This document shows, piece after piece, positions 10,906 through 21,483 of a stretch of 64,000 nucleotides of DNA. The notes beneath the pieces are model-generated. The model worked only from the letters and a program-made list of their open reading frames with translations, did no database searches and was not told the DNA's origin. Location: assembly GCA_947579605.1 (NCBI GenBank), contig OX388327.1:7489122-7553121 (forward strand), read 5' to 3'. Numbering within the stretch: the first letter of the stretch is position 1; the number at the start of each line of letters is the position of its first letter. This stretch comes from Athripsodes cinereus. Taxonomy: Eukaryota > Arthropoda > Insecta > Trichoptera > Leptoceridae. Both the position numbers and the translations under genes were made by a program.

Positions 10906-12365
10906 TAAAGAAAGATGATGAATGAGATTTATTAGGCATTTTATGATTAGTTAGATCTAGCTGTGCTTTTCTAGGAAGCTTTATAGTAGGCAGCTGCATT
11001 ATCCAAAAAAATATTTTAAACAGAGTACTTTTATCGGGCTTAGCTAAGAAAATAAGCATCAAATTGTCAAATCAAAGCACAGATAGCCCAATTTGGTATG
11101 AGTGAGTGAATGTAGTGCGTGAATAGAAACGAAAGCATGTAAATTCGATGAAAATTATAATCACTTGTCAACTCTACTAAGTAAATGTCGTTTACCACGT
11201 CTTACCACATAATCATTATGTAGTTTTAGTGTCAAAATGTTATAGTACACACTCAATGTACATAATATGTATTGTACAAGGTAGGTAGATACTTAATGTC
11301 TATCGGTGGGTAATTGCTCAAAACATCTAAAGCGACATTCTAGATATAATAAGTGAAATAATAGATCAGAGGGTGCCTCGAATAGTTCGCACAAATCAAT
11401 TAATAATTTTATGTCATTCCATATATGCATTATAATATTATATGTCGATGGTTTAAAGCACAAAAAACACATGTCCATATTTGACAGTTTCAAGAAACAG
11501 GTTTTCAAAGATTGAGATTTCCAATTAATTCACTAATTTTAAATTAATTGATAAGATTTCTTTGATGGGCATGTGCTTTTTAAGTATCAAAAAAGTCGAT
11601 AATAATGGATTCTCAAATGTCTTATGTTACGTCTGTGCACAAAAAATTATCATTTACAGACATGTTGTGACATTTAGTTTTTATTGAATATTTCGTTAAT
11701 GAGATAAGTGTTGTAATTACGAACTCAGGACATAGATTACGTTGCAACCGATCTTGTACATAATATATTAACTCATTTTAGCTAAAAAGTAAACATATTG
11801 TGTCTTCTGTGCTTCAAACCATCGATATATTATATTTGCAATTCTCACACACCGGATACCGGATACACAATATACATTCAATCAACTAAATAAATCTTCG
11901 AAAAATGTAATAAACAATAAAATATATTATGCTATTGTTCTAATTGCCTTCATTACAACGACACTGTCTTGCTGATAAAAATTTGTTAAAATCATCCATA
12001 TATGTTATATTATGAATGCTGTGTTTTTAAATATAAACAACTAACAAACTAACAGACATTCCCTCATTTGGAGACATGTCACAGAGTACGGTGACCTGTG
12101 GTAAGATTATCGTCAAAATTATATCAAAAGATGGTAGTTACAGTGTCTTTATTGAATATCTACCTCAAGATTTATGGATAGAGTATAGACCTACAGATGA
12201 TTAGTGCACAAATCACTGGATTCGTCAGAAATTCGACTGGGTTTTTAAAACTTCATTAAAATTACTTATCAAATTATGGGCAGCTATGTAAACAAATTAA
12301 TGGTGTGATTTAAGCAAATACACGGACAAATACACTGTCCACGGGTTTTACCCAAAATATAACAC
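10906..12365. other. AT-rich stretch around one inverted-repeat element
   Basis: Apart from the element at 11446-11824, nothing is recognisable. Open frames at 10880-11062 and 11293-11508 have no motif. Confidence 0.3.
11446..11824. mobile_element. inverted-repeat element (~380 bp)
   Basis: The ends are inverted copies over about 26 bp: CGATGGTTTAAAGCACAAAA and CGATGGTTTGAAGCACAGAA. A single copy of the same end (GTGGTTTAAAGCACAAAAGA) lies at 63900-63930. No ORF. Confidence 0.5.
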
Positions 12366-12420
12366 GGCATCTATCAAAAAAGTACACAATAATATGTGGT
12401 ATGCTTTTTTGATAGATGCC
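12366..12420. repeat. perfect 17-bp inverted repeat
   Basis: GGCATCTATCAAAAAAG (12366-12382) is repeated exactly in inverted orientation at 12404-12420 across a 21-bp loop. A worn third half (TCTATCGAAAAAG) follows at about 12427. Probably a small fold-back element. Confidence 0.7.
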
Positions 12421-12844
12421 AATGGCTCTATCGAAAAAGTTAAGCCACTCCGGGTTCAAAGGCATTGTTTAAATATATATTATATAATTATGAATTATTC
12501 ATATAATTATTAATACGTTAATCATACAAGGCGTAGGTATATATTATATCAAAAGAATTTTAATTGACATTTTAAATTTTATTATTCTAGACTTATTTAA
12601 TATAGGTATAATCTGTATATATGATCTTTACTCATTAATGGCGCGCAAGGAATTGAACCAAAACACTGGGTACACTGTGCATCTTCTATGTATAATATAC
12701 AACCACTACTACTTCTACCATACCATCACGTCATTTCCCAAATCCTGCATGTAACAAGCAGAAATTAAATTATTCAGGTTAGGTTGAAAACCTCCTCACT
12801 TAATTTTCGATGTATTTTTTTTATGAATTTTTTGACACATCAGG
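12421..12844. other. unassigned AT-rich stretch
   Basis: No gene seen. GGAATTGAACC at about 12650 resembles a lone antisense B box, without a matching A box. Confidence 0.3.
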
Positions 12845-13086
12845 TCAGAGACTGGATTTTACTTACTAGAAGTGCACATTTTGCGGTTGATTATGACAGG
12901 CAAAATAGAGGGACGTCGGGGGGCTGGCAGAAGGCAGAAATCGTGGCTGAGCAATATACGAGATTGGACTGGAACGAGAGGTGTGGAGGAGTTGTTACAG
13001 ACAGCGCAGGACCGAGAAGCCTATGCCAGAGTGATCGCCAACGTCGGGGGGACCTGACAAGGCACCTACAGAAGAAGAAGAAGTGT
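12845..13086 (+). pseudogene. RTE-D LINE 3' end with (GAA)n tail
   Basis: The +2 frame (12872-13057) encodes MTGKIEGRRGAGRRQKSWLS, then DWTG and ELLQTAQDREAYARVIANVG with a stop, the usual C-terminus of RTE-like LINE ORFs. A 15-bp 3' UTR and GAAGAAGAAGAAG follow. It is 5'-truncated to about 70 codons. A related antisense piece is at 30228-30345. Confidence 0.7.
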
Positions 13087-13224
13087 AGATGTTAATCGTA
13101 TTTTAGAACAACTCTAGATTAATCGTTCCAGTTAATTCTACTCACCGATAGTCAACCTATTTGAATAGCTGGATATTAACTATATAGGTAGGTATACTGT
13201 ATATGATACACATACATATGTATG

Positions 13225-13345
13225 TGAACTTCCTTTAGGAGTGCATGATACAGAATTTCGACGCTAAAGAATCGACTTAAGGCTTGACTAAGAGTACTCT
13301 TTGAGCCCAGGGTTACATTCCCAATTCCTTTGAGTGTTGCCCCGG
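13225..13345. repeat. interspersed repeat, pair of 62440-62545
   Basis: GTGAACTTCCTTTAGGA, then GAATCGAC, AAGAGTACTCTTT and GGTTAC.TTCCCAATTCCT recur in the same order at 62440-62545. The family is unknown. AAGAGTACTCTT is a palindrome within it. Confidence 0.5.
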
Positions 13346-13389
13346 CCTTAAGGAGTATGCACTCGGTAAGTAGAATTAACTAACATTAC

Positions 13390-13627
13390 ATACATAGACA
13401 ATTCACACAGATCGAGCTAGTCCCAAACTAAGATGAATCTTGTATTATGGGTAGGTACTAACGCGACGATACACACATTATACAATGCACTACACACATA
13501 TACATGTAACACCCAGACCCAGAACAATTTGAAAAAGGTCATTCTTCACTTTGGCCTGGCCGGGAATCGAACCCGGGACCTCGTGACTCAAAGGCAATAG
13601 CGTTACCTCCGCGCCACACCGGCCGGC
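13390..13627 (-). mobile_element. tRNA-derived SINE
   Basis: On the minus strand the head starts CCGGCCGGTGTGG. It has an A box TGGCGCGGAGG (13606-13616) and a perfect B box GGTTCGATTCC (13563-13573). The body has TGTTACATGTATATGTGTG, then CGTCGCGTTAGTACC, and ends GGGACTAGCTCGATCTGTG, then GAATTGTCTATG. Four other copies lie at 19593, 23603, 27770 and 37493. The 3' domain resembles lepidopteran SINEs from memory. Confidence 0.85.
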
Positions 13628-14555
13628 TGAAATGATTAATCTAGAGTGGTTCTAAAATATGATGTAAATTGTCTTTATTTTTCGATTACCTGTTTTTCAT
13701 AGGACACTCAAAAACTTGCAGAAAAGAAAGAGGAGACCAGTATACAGTGAAGAATAAAACTAACAAATATTTTTACACAAGAAAAGTTCTAAACGAGTTT
13801 AAAAATAAGTAAGTTAGTTGCATTGACGGATGGACAGTGTGATGATCCTCAGGAATGAGGAAAGAAAAATTATAACAAAGAAAACTACATACATACATGT
13901 ATAACAACAAATAGTCACAATAAAATTATTTACAACAGCAGTAATATCGCGATTACAATCATTGCAGACTTACTACAAAATAAATAATGAATATAATATG
14001 TAATAGACAGGAGCGGATTGGCCATGAAAATCATTCTGCAAAATTTAGAAAGGTTTATTTTTTATTAAAAAAATATATCAAAGTAAAAAAAATATTTTAT
14101 CAAATAAATGTGTAGAAAGTCACACTTAAAATATTTTTATCATTTTTTCCTATCTTAAAAATGATCATCCTGCATTGAGAACATAATAGTTTTTGGCTAA
14201 GGCGATCTCAGCAGAAAATACAACGAAAAATCCCAAAAAAGGAGGAAAGAAAGGAAAAAAATTCATCACAGCAATGTAAATACATACTTTTAGACATGAC
14301 CAAAGTATTAATAGTATGCTGATCAGGACACTGATTTTTTTCATCCACAAGTTTTTCGATACATAATATCATAAAAAATATTTCTCTTTCACTGTATATT
14401 GTTTGCATGACAACAATTAAATTACAGACAAAATAACAATTAAATACGAATTTACATAAAATCAATAAATTTTGTAAATGCTCGTATGTGTGTTAATGTT
14501 ATTGGACATCCACTATGTATAAGAACTCAAAAAATGGTATGATTCTGCGCTTAAC
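13628..14555. other. unassigned AT-rich stretch
   Basis: No recognisable gene. Open frames at 14165-14465 (-) look like chance. Confidence 0.3.
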
Positions 14556-14559
14556 AGCA

Positions 14560-14975
14560 AACAACGAACGGCGACGTGACAGAGCTCGATAAAATCACGA
14601 CGACAGACTGCAACAGTAGGCACTATGAAATTGTACGAGAGTGCTGTCAAACAAAGTAGTAGATGACGCAAATTTGTGGAACACTTATCTATTGCTTCAT
14701 TCGATAACATACGAAATAGAAGAAGACATAATTTTGTGCAATATTAATCAGCGGATTCCTTCAACATCGAGCGAAAAAACAGATTACATATATTTGAGTA
14801 TTGTTTATCTGCCGTTCTGTCCGACAACGAGCGAAACAGTAGATGACATCAAATTATGCAATTCTTTTCTGTCGCTTCTTTTGACAACTCTGCTGTACAT
14901 TTGCATAGTACCGCTGTATTGCAGTTAGCCGTCGTGACGTAATTTGACGTCATCCGCCGTCGCCGTCCCCTGCAT
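14560..14975. mobile_element. eroded inverted-repeat element with internal sub-repeats
   Basis: The outer ~95 bp are diverged inverted copies (CGGCGACG..., CACGACG, ACTGCAA and TTGTAC blocks matched on the other end). The interior repeats a ~90-bp unit three times, recognisable by GTAGATGACGCAAATTTG / GAAGACATAATTTTGTGCAA / GTAGATGACATCAAATTATG. No coding motif. Confidence 0.5.
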
Positions 14976-15634
14976 GATGCGAAACGCGAAAATGTGCTTT
15001 TAAAAGTGATCAAATACATAGTTTTAAAATGTATATTACGGATTGTGAGTAAAATCATATAAACTGTATTGTAATTGTAAATTATTATTATTATTATATA
15101 TATGTTCACGTTTATATGTACGTCACATTGTATAGGTAGTAAAGTAAAAATAATAATAATAATAGTCAAACAATGATTGTAAAAACTAAACCAGTAAAAT
15201 ATATAAAATACTAGTGATATTGGCTGAAGAAGACGCGCCGGCGTAAGTGTCGAGATAGTGATGTGGTGTATACTAAATTTAAAACCGGAACGCCAATCGG
15301 AACCTCAAAAAAAATCAATGAAGGTATGTATGACATAATTATACGATAATGTGTATTTAATGATTTTTTAAAACAACATTTTTAATAGTAAAACAATTAA
15401 ACTCAATTAAATACTTTCTAACCGGAGAAAGTACCGATCACTTATTGCCAAAAAATAAATCAATGAGTAATCCTGAAACATTTGTATCAATCAAGTATTT
15501 TTCCGGGAACATAGTGAAGATAACAACCTCTTTATTTTAGGGTGTTTCTGCAACAACTGAGAAATCTTTTCCCATGATATTCTTAATAATACCTCTCATT
15601 GTCACAGGAACAGTGTATGGTTAAAGAAAGACGA
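14976..15634. other. unassigned AT-rich stretch
   Basis: ATTATTATTATT runs near 15080 and 15150. No gene recognised. Confidence 0.3.
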
Positions 15635-15785
15635 CCCGGTTGTCGAAAACTTTGTGAGCGAAAAACATTGCTCTTTTTGGCCAACTATCATTGGACATCC
15701 TGAAAATAGAGCTCAACTAGGAACATTATTTCTTCTGTTTTACAGAGACGACAAATCTTTATTGAGTACGTTGACATTTGTGAGA
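15635..15785 (-). pseudogene. RTE-A fragment
   Basis: The antisense of 15640-15760 (CTTTTTGGCCAACTATCATT, then GGACATCCTGAAAAT and AGAGACGACAAATC) matches the region of RTE-A encoding QERRWSWLGHVLRMPNDSWP. Heavily worn. Confidence 0.5.
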
Positions 15786-15984
15786 TGCTAATTTCACCTT
15801 ACACCAGATATCTTCCAATTCCATAACAAAATAAATAGCGATTGCCATTAATAACATACTGCATATATATTGAAGGGCTCGTATCACCAAGAATGTGTAA
15901 TGTTCCGAGTCTTCCAAGCCCTTTTATCTTGAGCAATGGATTGCTAATCGCCTTAAGCATTATTTTTGACTTCTCTAGATCTCG

Positions 15985-16175
15985 GTTGATTTTTATTTAT
16001 TTATTTATTTCAATTTTGATGCTGAATGTCTCGTCTAAAAGTTTTTGTCTTGGTCTGCCTAACGGTCTTCTGCTCTCGTGTATATATACCTTGCAGAATA
16101 CATTTAGTGAACCTTTCTTCTCCGGATCTGATGACACGACCAATCCATGGAAATCTCCGGGATCTGTTTTCACTC
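15985..16175 (-). pseudogene. LINE C-terminal remnant
   Basis: On the minus strand GLVVSSDPEKKGSLNVF, then RRPLGRPRQKLLDET has the GRPR motif seen near the C-terminus of RTE-like LINE ORFs. The context is frame-broken. The family is not one of A to E as far as I can see. Confidence 0.45.
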
Positions 16176-16544
16176 TAGATGAAAGGTTGCTTTGTTTTTC
16201 CGTGTTGCCATTACCCGAAATAAGTTAGTTGAACAACAAGCGCATCACTAAATTGAACTGAATGTATCATTAATTCACCGATATCCATCTTTAGGTGTAA
16301 TTATTTCTCTACGCTTGGCTTATTCCTGTATTAAAAAATAAATACTTTATCTATACTACAATAAAATATTATAATACTTTAGTATTTTTTATATACCTAA
16401 TAATAACAATAATGAAAATATGTGGGTAATAAAATATTATACACTGTGTTCGATTTAATGAGAAGATTGTTAATTGTTTTTTTAGGTATGACATGTTTAA
16501 TGAGTCATCAGGGTAAAAGAGGGGGTAAGATACTAGTAAATTAA

Positions 16545-16775
16545 TCCTCGAGTCTTCGACAAATAATATGTCTTCCACTCTTTTCCGTAAGTTTCCGAGT
16601 GTGCTGTAAAAGGCAGATGTTCCTCGACATACAAGATCTTGAATTCGGTGATGGAATATATCACTCTTTGAAAATTTCATAGCTTTATGAGGCATTAAGA
16701 GAATGTCTTTCATATTTGTTTTATGCAGTCAGTTCGCTGGCTACCTCACTCGTGGGAAATGATGTGTTATAATGA
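16545..16775 (+). repeat. RTE-tailed repeat copy, sense
   Basis: CTTCCACTCTTTTCCGTAAG, then CTGTAAAAGGCAGATGTTC, the TTCGGTGATGG block and CGCTGGCTACCTCACTCGTG. The middle is diverged and the tail is lost. Confidence 0.55.
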
Positions 16776-17035
16776 ATAAATAAATAACCAGTGAACTGAA
16801 TGCTTGTAATAACTATAAATGATGGATAGATAGCCAGGATAGAGATACTCCTTTGATTCTGCTGTTTCTTTTTAATATCTCTTTTGTTTTTTTCTCTCTC
16901 TCTCTCTGTCTCGCTGTTTTTCTTAATTTTATCCTGCTGAGATCGCCTTGGCCAAAACATATTATGAATCAGTCCAGGGTGTCATTTTTAGGATGATAAT
17001 AATAATAAAGGTTGAATGTGGAACATTATAGGTCT
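16776..17035. other. unassigned stretch
   Basis: Nothing recognisable except a TCTCTCTCTCTC run near 16895. Confidence 0.3.
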
Positions 17036-17605
17036 ACTACTATCTACTATACCATCACGGCATATCCCACAAGTGGGATAGCCAGCAGATCAGCTGCATG
17101 TAAGAAACATGCAAACTGTCCTTTTCGTGCCAATATAAAATCAAGACATTCAGGATGGGTGGCAAACCTCATCGCTGAATTTAAGATGTATAATGTCTTA
17201 ATTTTTTCGAACACCTGCCTTTTACAGGACACTCGAAAACTTACGCAGAAGAGTGGGAAACCAATTCTTTACCGGGTGCTCCACGGTAACTCCGAAATCT
17301 TTGATAAATAATTTACAAAAATTTGATTTACCTACCGGTTAATTTATACCTACATGAAAATTCAAAAATCTATTATAATAATAAACACTAATTTTGCTAG
17401 ATAGTTTCTGAACACAGATATTTCAGCACAATGCTGGTATTATGAACCCGCGTTTTGAGCCTAATCCTTTATATCTTGATAGGTGAATTTTTCCCAGCAT
17501 TAGACTGTTAAGTTTTTGTGTGACCATAACTGACCATATTAAGACTTATATGGTTTTATAATGCTGAAAATTGTGGATGGCAATTCTGCCGTTGCGTAAA
17601 ATTTA
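17036..17605 (-). repeat. longest RTE-tailed repeat copy
   Basis: On the minus strand this runs from about 17605 down to CCGTGATGGTATAGTAGATA at 17036. The 3' ~270 bp match the common short copies. The 5' ~300 bp (ATTGCCATCCAC, then AAACTTAACAGTCTAATGC and ATATCTGTGTTCAGAAAC) match only 28415-28740. Most copies are therefore 5'-truncated. No ORF has a recognisable motif. Confidence 0.65.
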
Positions 17606-18229
17606 AAATGGTAATTGTTACATGTCTTGTTGGTGTCTTTTTTCGAGTACTCCACGGAACATATTAAACAAGTTGATACAAGACTTATGTATAACTTTTT
17701 TAAATCTTGATCATTGCTTACGTTATTTTTTTACATGACTGAGGATCATGATTCATTTGAGATGTTTCGGCAATTATCATTTTTGGATAATGATCACTAT
17801 TAGGCAACTAGGTATAATATATTGAATATCCGTTTATTTTTTAATTCATTTCGTATATTTGATTGATGTCTATGGTTCTATTTTTATGAATCTATAATAA
17901 TTATTTTGTCCTTGGATTTGATATATTATTATACCAAAAATTTATTAAATTTAGCATTGATCTGTTCAACTCAAATTTATATATTATATTGTTAGAATAT
18001 AATTATTAATTAAGAGTAATTTATCTTTCAATAGAACATTTTGTTTTCTTGCACAAGGTTACCTACGACCCGCAGGATCCTCTTTCTCAATACACTGCTG
18101 CAATTATAGATAAATCTATTTATCTATACCATCAAGGTATAATCCACAAATTATGAAACCAGCGGAAGAAACTTAACATCTTACCAATTCTTTGCTGGAG
18201 ATTCTACGGAGGTGTATGGATATAGAAAA
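17606..18229. other. unassigned AT-rich stretch
   Basis: No gene. 18055-18105 (ACAAGGTTACCTACGACCCG, then CAGGATCCTCTTTC) may be a worn RTE-A piece. Confidence 0.3.
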
Positions 18230-18985
18230 TTGTTTATATCTATTTAAAATAAAATAATGTTACATGACATCTTTTAAACCATGTAACGTCTACAATTCAG
18301 CGATGAGATATGCCCCTAATCCTGAATGTCTTTATTCTTAATTAGCACGGGGAGGATAACTCGCATGTACCTACACTTAATGTAGATAACATGCTGGCTA
18401 CCCCTTGTGTGATATTTCATAACGATTTACATAAAATGATAGATAATTAAAAAAAATTTCAACATACAATTAACACTATTCAATGCGTCCCACGGAGTCC
18501 CCGGCGCCCAGATAGACACCCCACTCTTTCCTGTTAGTTTTCACGTGTTCTGTAAGAGGCCAAGATATTCGTAAAACACCACGTTTAATACATTTTACTA
18601 ATTCAGTTCAACGAAGAGGCATGCCTCCATTTTTTTTTATTTATTTATTCTTTACTGTACATTGATTAGGTACAAGCAAATTCACATAAAAATACATTTT
18701 AAACAAATACAATCATACAGTCAATATACAGAGGACGAGTTTATCGCAGAGGCGCGATTTCTTCCAACTAACCCAAATGTCTTAACTTTTATTGGCATCA
18801 AGAGGATGTCGTGCATATTTATTACTTGCAGTTGGTCCGCTGGCTACCCCACATCGTGATAGCATAATAATGTGAAAAACTATATATTATTTATTTTCAG
18901 TTCTCATGAATTTGACGATGAGGACGACTTTCACGTTTATTACATGTAGTCTGTCCGCTGGCTACCCCACTTGTATTGATTGCCG
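18230..18985 (+). repeat. cluster of broken RTE-tailed repeat pieces
   Basis: At least three sense fragments: 18290-18425 (TTCAGCGATGAGATATGCC to CTGGCTACCCC), 18480-18590 and 18790-18860 plus 18895-18975 (both ending CCGCTGGCTACCCCAC). A LINE 3' end (18636-18775, -) lies between them. Confidence 0.5.
18636..18775 (-). repeat. LINE 3' UTR with stem-loop
   Basis: On the minus strand GGAAGAAATCGCGCCTCTGC, then GATAAACTCGTCCTCTGTAT leads to CAGTAAAGAATAAATAAATA. The same block is at 27955-28085 (+) and 29205-29340 (-). A similar stem (ATCGCC...GGCGAT) closes the intact LINE at 52029-52044. Confidence 0.5.
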
Positions 18986-19276
18986 TGAATGAATGAATGA
19001 ATGAATGACTAATTATCTGAGTGAAGTCAAGCTTTAAGCTAGTATGTTCATAATTATAATAATAAGGTGTCTGTTTGATTGTGTTACCTATTTAATGAGA
19101 ATTTAATGAAATTATAATACAAACTACATTAGATATTAATAAATAAACGGTGCATGGATAAAGAATTAAATAAAATGACGCGTGAATGTATGAATGAATG
19201 ATTTTGATTATTGTAATTGAGTATCTAAGTATGTAAAGAAAAGTAAAAAGTAATCACCGAATCAACTTATAAATAA
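18986..19276. other. unassigned AT-rich stretch
   Basis: GAATGAATGAATGAATG near 18988. Otherwise nothing recognised. Confidence 0.3.
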
Positions 19277-19479
19277 CTAGCGGACCTCCCCGGCTTCTCA
19301 CGGGTAGATTGGAGTTTACGTAAGGTTCTCTAACTTTTTTGAAAATATAATATAGCCTATGTCACCCGGGGATAGTTTAGCTTCCTAACAGTGAAAGAAT
19401 TTTTCAAATCGGTTAAGTAATTTCGGAGCCTATTCAATGCAAACAATCAAATCTCTCCTCTTTATAATATTAGTATAGA
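19277..19479 (-). mobile_element. short non-autonomous Helitron (203 bp)
   Basis: On the minus strand it starts TCTATACTAATATTATAAAG and ends GGTCCGCTAG. The flanks are A on the 5' side and T on the 3' side, with no target duplication: the Helitron signature of TC...CTAG inserted between A and T. A GC-rich subterminal hairpin region (CCCGTGAGAAGCCGGGGA) precedes the CTAG end. No Rep/helicase gene. Confidence 0.8.
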
Positions 19480-19592
19480 TTGATATTTTGTACCGGCATT
19501 ATACCCGCTTTAGCTAAGATAGTTGCAGCCACCACCATCTATTGACAAAATAATGGGAAAATATCACAATGCAGTATACATATCTACATCAA

Positions 19593-20002
19593 AGACAATT
19601 CACACAGATCGAGCTAGTCCCAAACTCAGATGAATCTTGTATTATGGGTACTAACGCGACGATACACACATATACAATGCACTACACACATATACATGTA
19701 ACACCCAGACCCAGGACATTGAAGAGATACCCACCTCCACCCGGATATCTCAGGAGTTGTGAACTCCTATTTATCCGCATAATTAAACTAAATTTGTCCT
19801 CATTGGGCAGGCCTGAAGGGCCAACCGGCCAAAACCGCCATCGCGGGAATCTTTTAAGTAACACTCTCTCTTCAATGTCCCCTTTGAAAGATGTTTATTA
19901 AATAATTTGAAAAGGTCATTCTTCACTTTGCTCTGGCCGGGAATCGAACCCGGGACCTCGTGACTCAAAGGCAAGAGCATTACCTCCACGCCACGCCGGC
20001 CG
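19593..20002 (-). mobile_element. tRNA-derived SINE interrupted by family C repeat
   Basis: Same SINE as at 13390-13627. The B box GGTTCGATTCC is at 19940-19950. It is interrupted at the AGGACA/ATTTGAAAA point by 19715-19910. Confidence 0.8.
19715..19910 (+). mobile_element. repeat family C inserted in a SINE
   Basis: Starts TTGAAGAGATACCCACCTCC and contains CCCGGATATCTCAGGAGTT, GGGCAGGCCTGAAGGGCCAA and CTCTCTTCAATGTCCCCTTT, ending near GATGTTTATTAAATA. Near-terminal TTGAAGAGA/TCTCTTCAA are inverted. A second nearly complete copy is at 22606-22800 (-). The superfamily is not identified. Confidence 0.65.
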
Positions 20003-20309
20003 ACCAAGTATAAAAGTATAAAACTCGCCTTCTTACATCCGTATGGTTAATTTGTGCAATTCGTAAACAAATGCTTTTTTCTACCATATAGATTTTTAAT
20101 TAGAGAGATGTCTTTCGTCTTTCAAAGACATTTTAATCTCAATCAATTGATCTTCTCTCAATAGAAAACAATATATCTAGTAAATTTTTTTTTTAATAAA
20201 TCTCTGCTTAATTTGTAGGTACTGATAATATGTTTTTTTTTCCTTAACTAGGTTTGGGTACACAGCGCAAATGCCAAGAATTTTGGAGACAGTGTTCATG
20301 TTACTCCGT
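20003..20309. other. unassigned AT-rich stretch
   Basis: Nothing recognisable. Confidence 0.3.
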
Positions 20310-20640
20310 AGAGCACCCGACAAAAAAATGATCTTCCACTTTTTCCATAAGATTCCGAGTATCCTATAAAAGGCAGGTGTTCGGAAAAATAAAGACATTT
20401 TACATCTTAAATTCAGCGATGAGGTTTGAAACCCATCCTGAATGTATCACTGTTTTATTGGCACGGAGAGGACGACTTGTATTTTTGTTTAATGTAGCTG
20501 CGGCCGTAATCAAAACACATTTTAGCGTTATCTAGTCGTTCGACTAGAGACGACTTTGCGAGAAAGTATCAATTTCCTAGTTAAAATACACAAGTCATTG
20601 TGTTTTGACTACGGTCGCTGGTCTGCTAGCTAATTTTAAA
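20310..20640 (+). repeat. RTE-tailed repeat copy split by a CTG-type element
   Basis: 20310-20500 and 20621-20640 give GAGCACCCGACAAAAAAATG, then CTTCCACTTTTTCCATAAG and CAGGTGTTCGGAAAAATAAA, and finally GTAGCTG joined to GTCTGCTAGC. The insertion is described separately. Confidence 0.6.
20501..20617. mobile_element. inverted-repeat MITE with CTG target duplication (117 bp)
   Basis: Ends CGGCCGTAATCAAAACACA and (inverted) CGACCGTAGTCAAAACACA, flanked by CTG at 20498-20500 and 20618-20620. Removing it plus one CTG restores the GTAGCTGGTCTGCT of the host repeat, as seen in the intact copy at 57320-57340 (CAGCTGGTCTGCTGG). Confidence 0.75.
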
Positions 20641-21104
20641 GCTAGCTTGTAAATTTGAGAAAATTATTACTTAGTTTCTGGTCTATTTTTATATGTCGAT
20701 GACAAAAAGAGATATTTATAAACGAACTCACATATAACTATTTAAAACAATAGTTTATTAATAAGTGTTGGAAATTTTGAACCTAAGGTATTTTGAACCT
20801 ATTCATTTTAATTTCTACCAATTATATACCAACTTCTATATATAGAACTGAAGATAATTATTATGTATTTTGTCAACGGAACACAAACAAATGGTTGATT
20901 ATTCATGGGAAATGTTTAATTATCTTTGACACAATCATTCATCACCTGATACAACATAATGCCTTGTGTTCAAAGTCACGGTCTCAAAGGTCATTGGTTC
21001 CAAACCTCTTCTGTTAGACCTTATAAAAGGAATAGTCTTTATTGAGGAAAATGAAATAAGTTATTACAGTTTTTCTCTAATATTTCTTGTATTTGTTTTT
21101 GCCA
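20641..21104. other. unassigned AT-rich stretch
   Basis: No gene recognised. Confidence 0.3.
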
Positions 21105-21330
21105 CATATTATACAGTTACGACAATTTCCACAAGTGGATTAGCCATCGGATCAACTAAGATGATTGAAGTTTGTCCTCTCCGTGCCAATAGGTAAAGCT
21201 GTTCAGAATGGGAGGCATACCTCACCGCTTTCCAATACGTGATGTTTTACGAATTGACTTTTCACAGGAGACTCAAAAACTTACTGAAAAGAGTGGGAGA
21301 TCTACTCTTTGCCAGTTTTGCCATCAAAGT
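21105..21330 (-). repeat. RTE-tailed repeat copy
   Basis: Antisense copy with TTTCCACAAGTGGATTAGCC, CTCTCCGTGCCAATAGG, GAATGGGAGGCATACCTCAC and ACTCAAAAACTTACTGAAAA blocks. Confidence 0.55.
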
Positions 21331-21374
21331 GTTTTCTGTTCAAATCGAGAATAAGAAAATCTTATTCGTTTTTG

Positions 21375-21415
21375 GTTGGTCTTATCGCACGGCGCGGCGT
21401 GCGAATAAGACCAAC
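21375..21415. repeat. 41-bp palindrome, GTTGGTCTTAT...ATAAGACCAAC
   Basis: Nearly perfect inverted repeat around GCGCGGCG, with arms GTTGGTCTTATCGCAC and GTGCGAATAAGACCAAC. GGTTGGTCTTATTCGCACGG is repeated at 42951-42970, so this is a mobile or repeated motif. Confidence 0.7.
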
Positions 21416-21483
21416 GTAGGTATTGATTTTAAAATTGAATAATCCGTTTTCTTGCAATATGCATATAATGTTTTTTTTTGTTA

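Noticed and set aside
13563..13616. tRNA gene
   Set aside because: A and B boxes are present, but there is no acceptor pairing or correct cloverleaf, and the unit recurs with a long body: it is a SINE.
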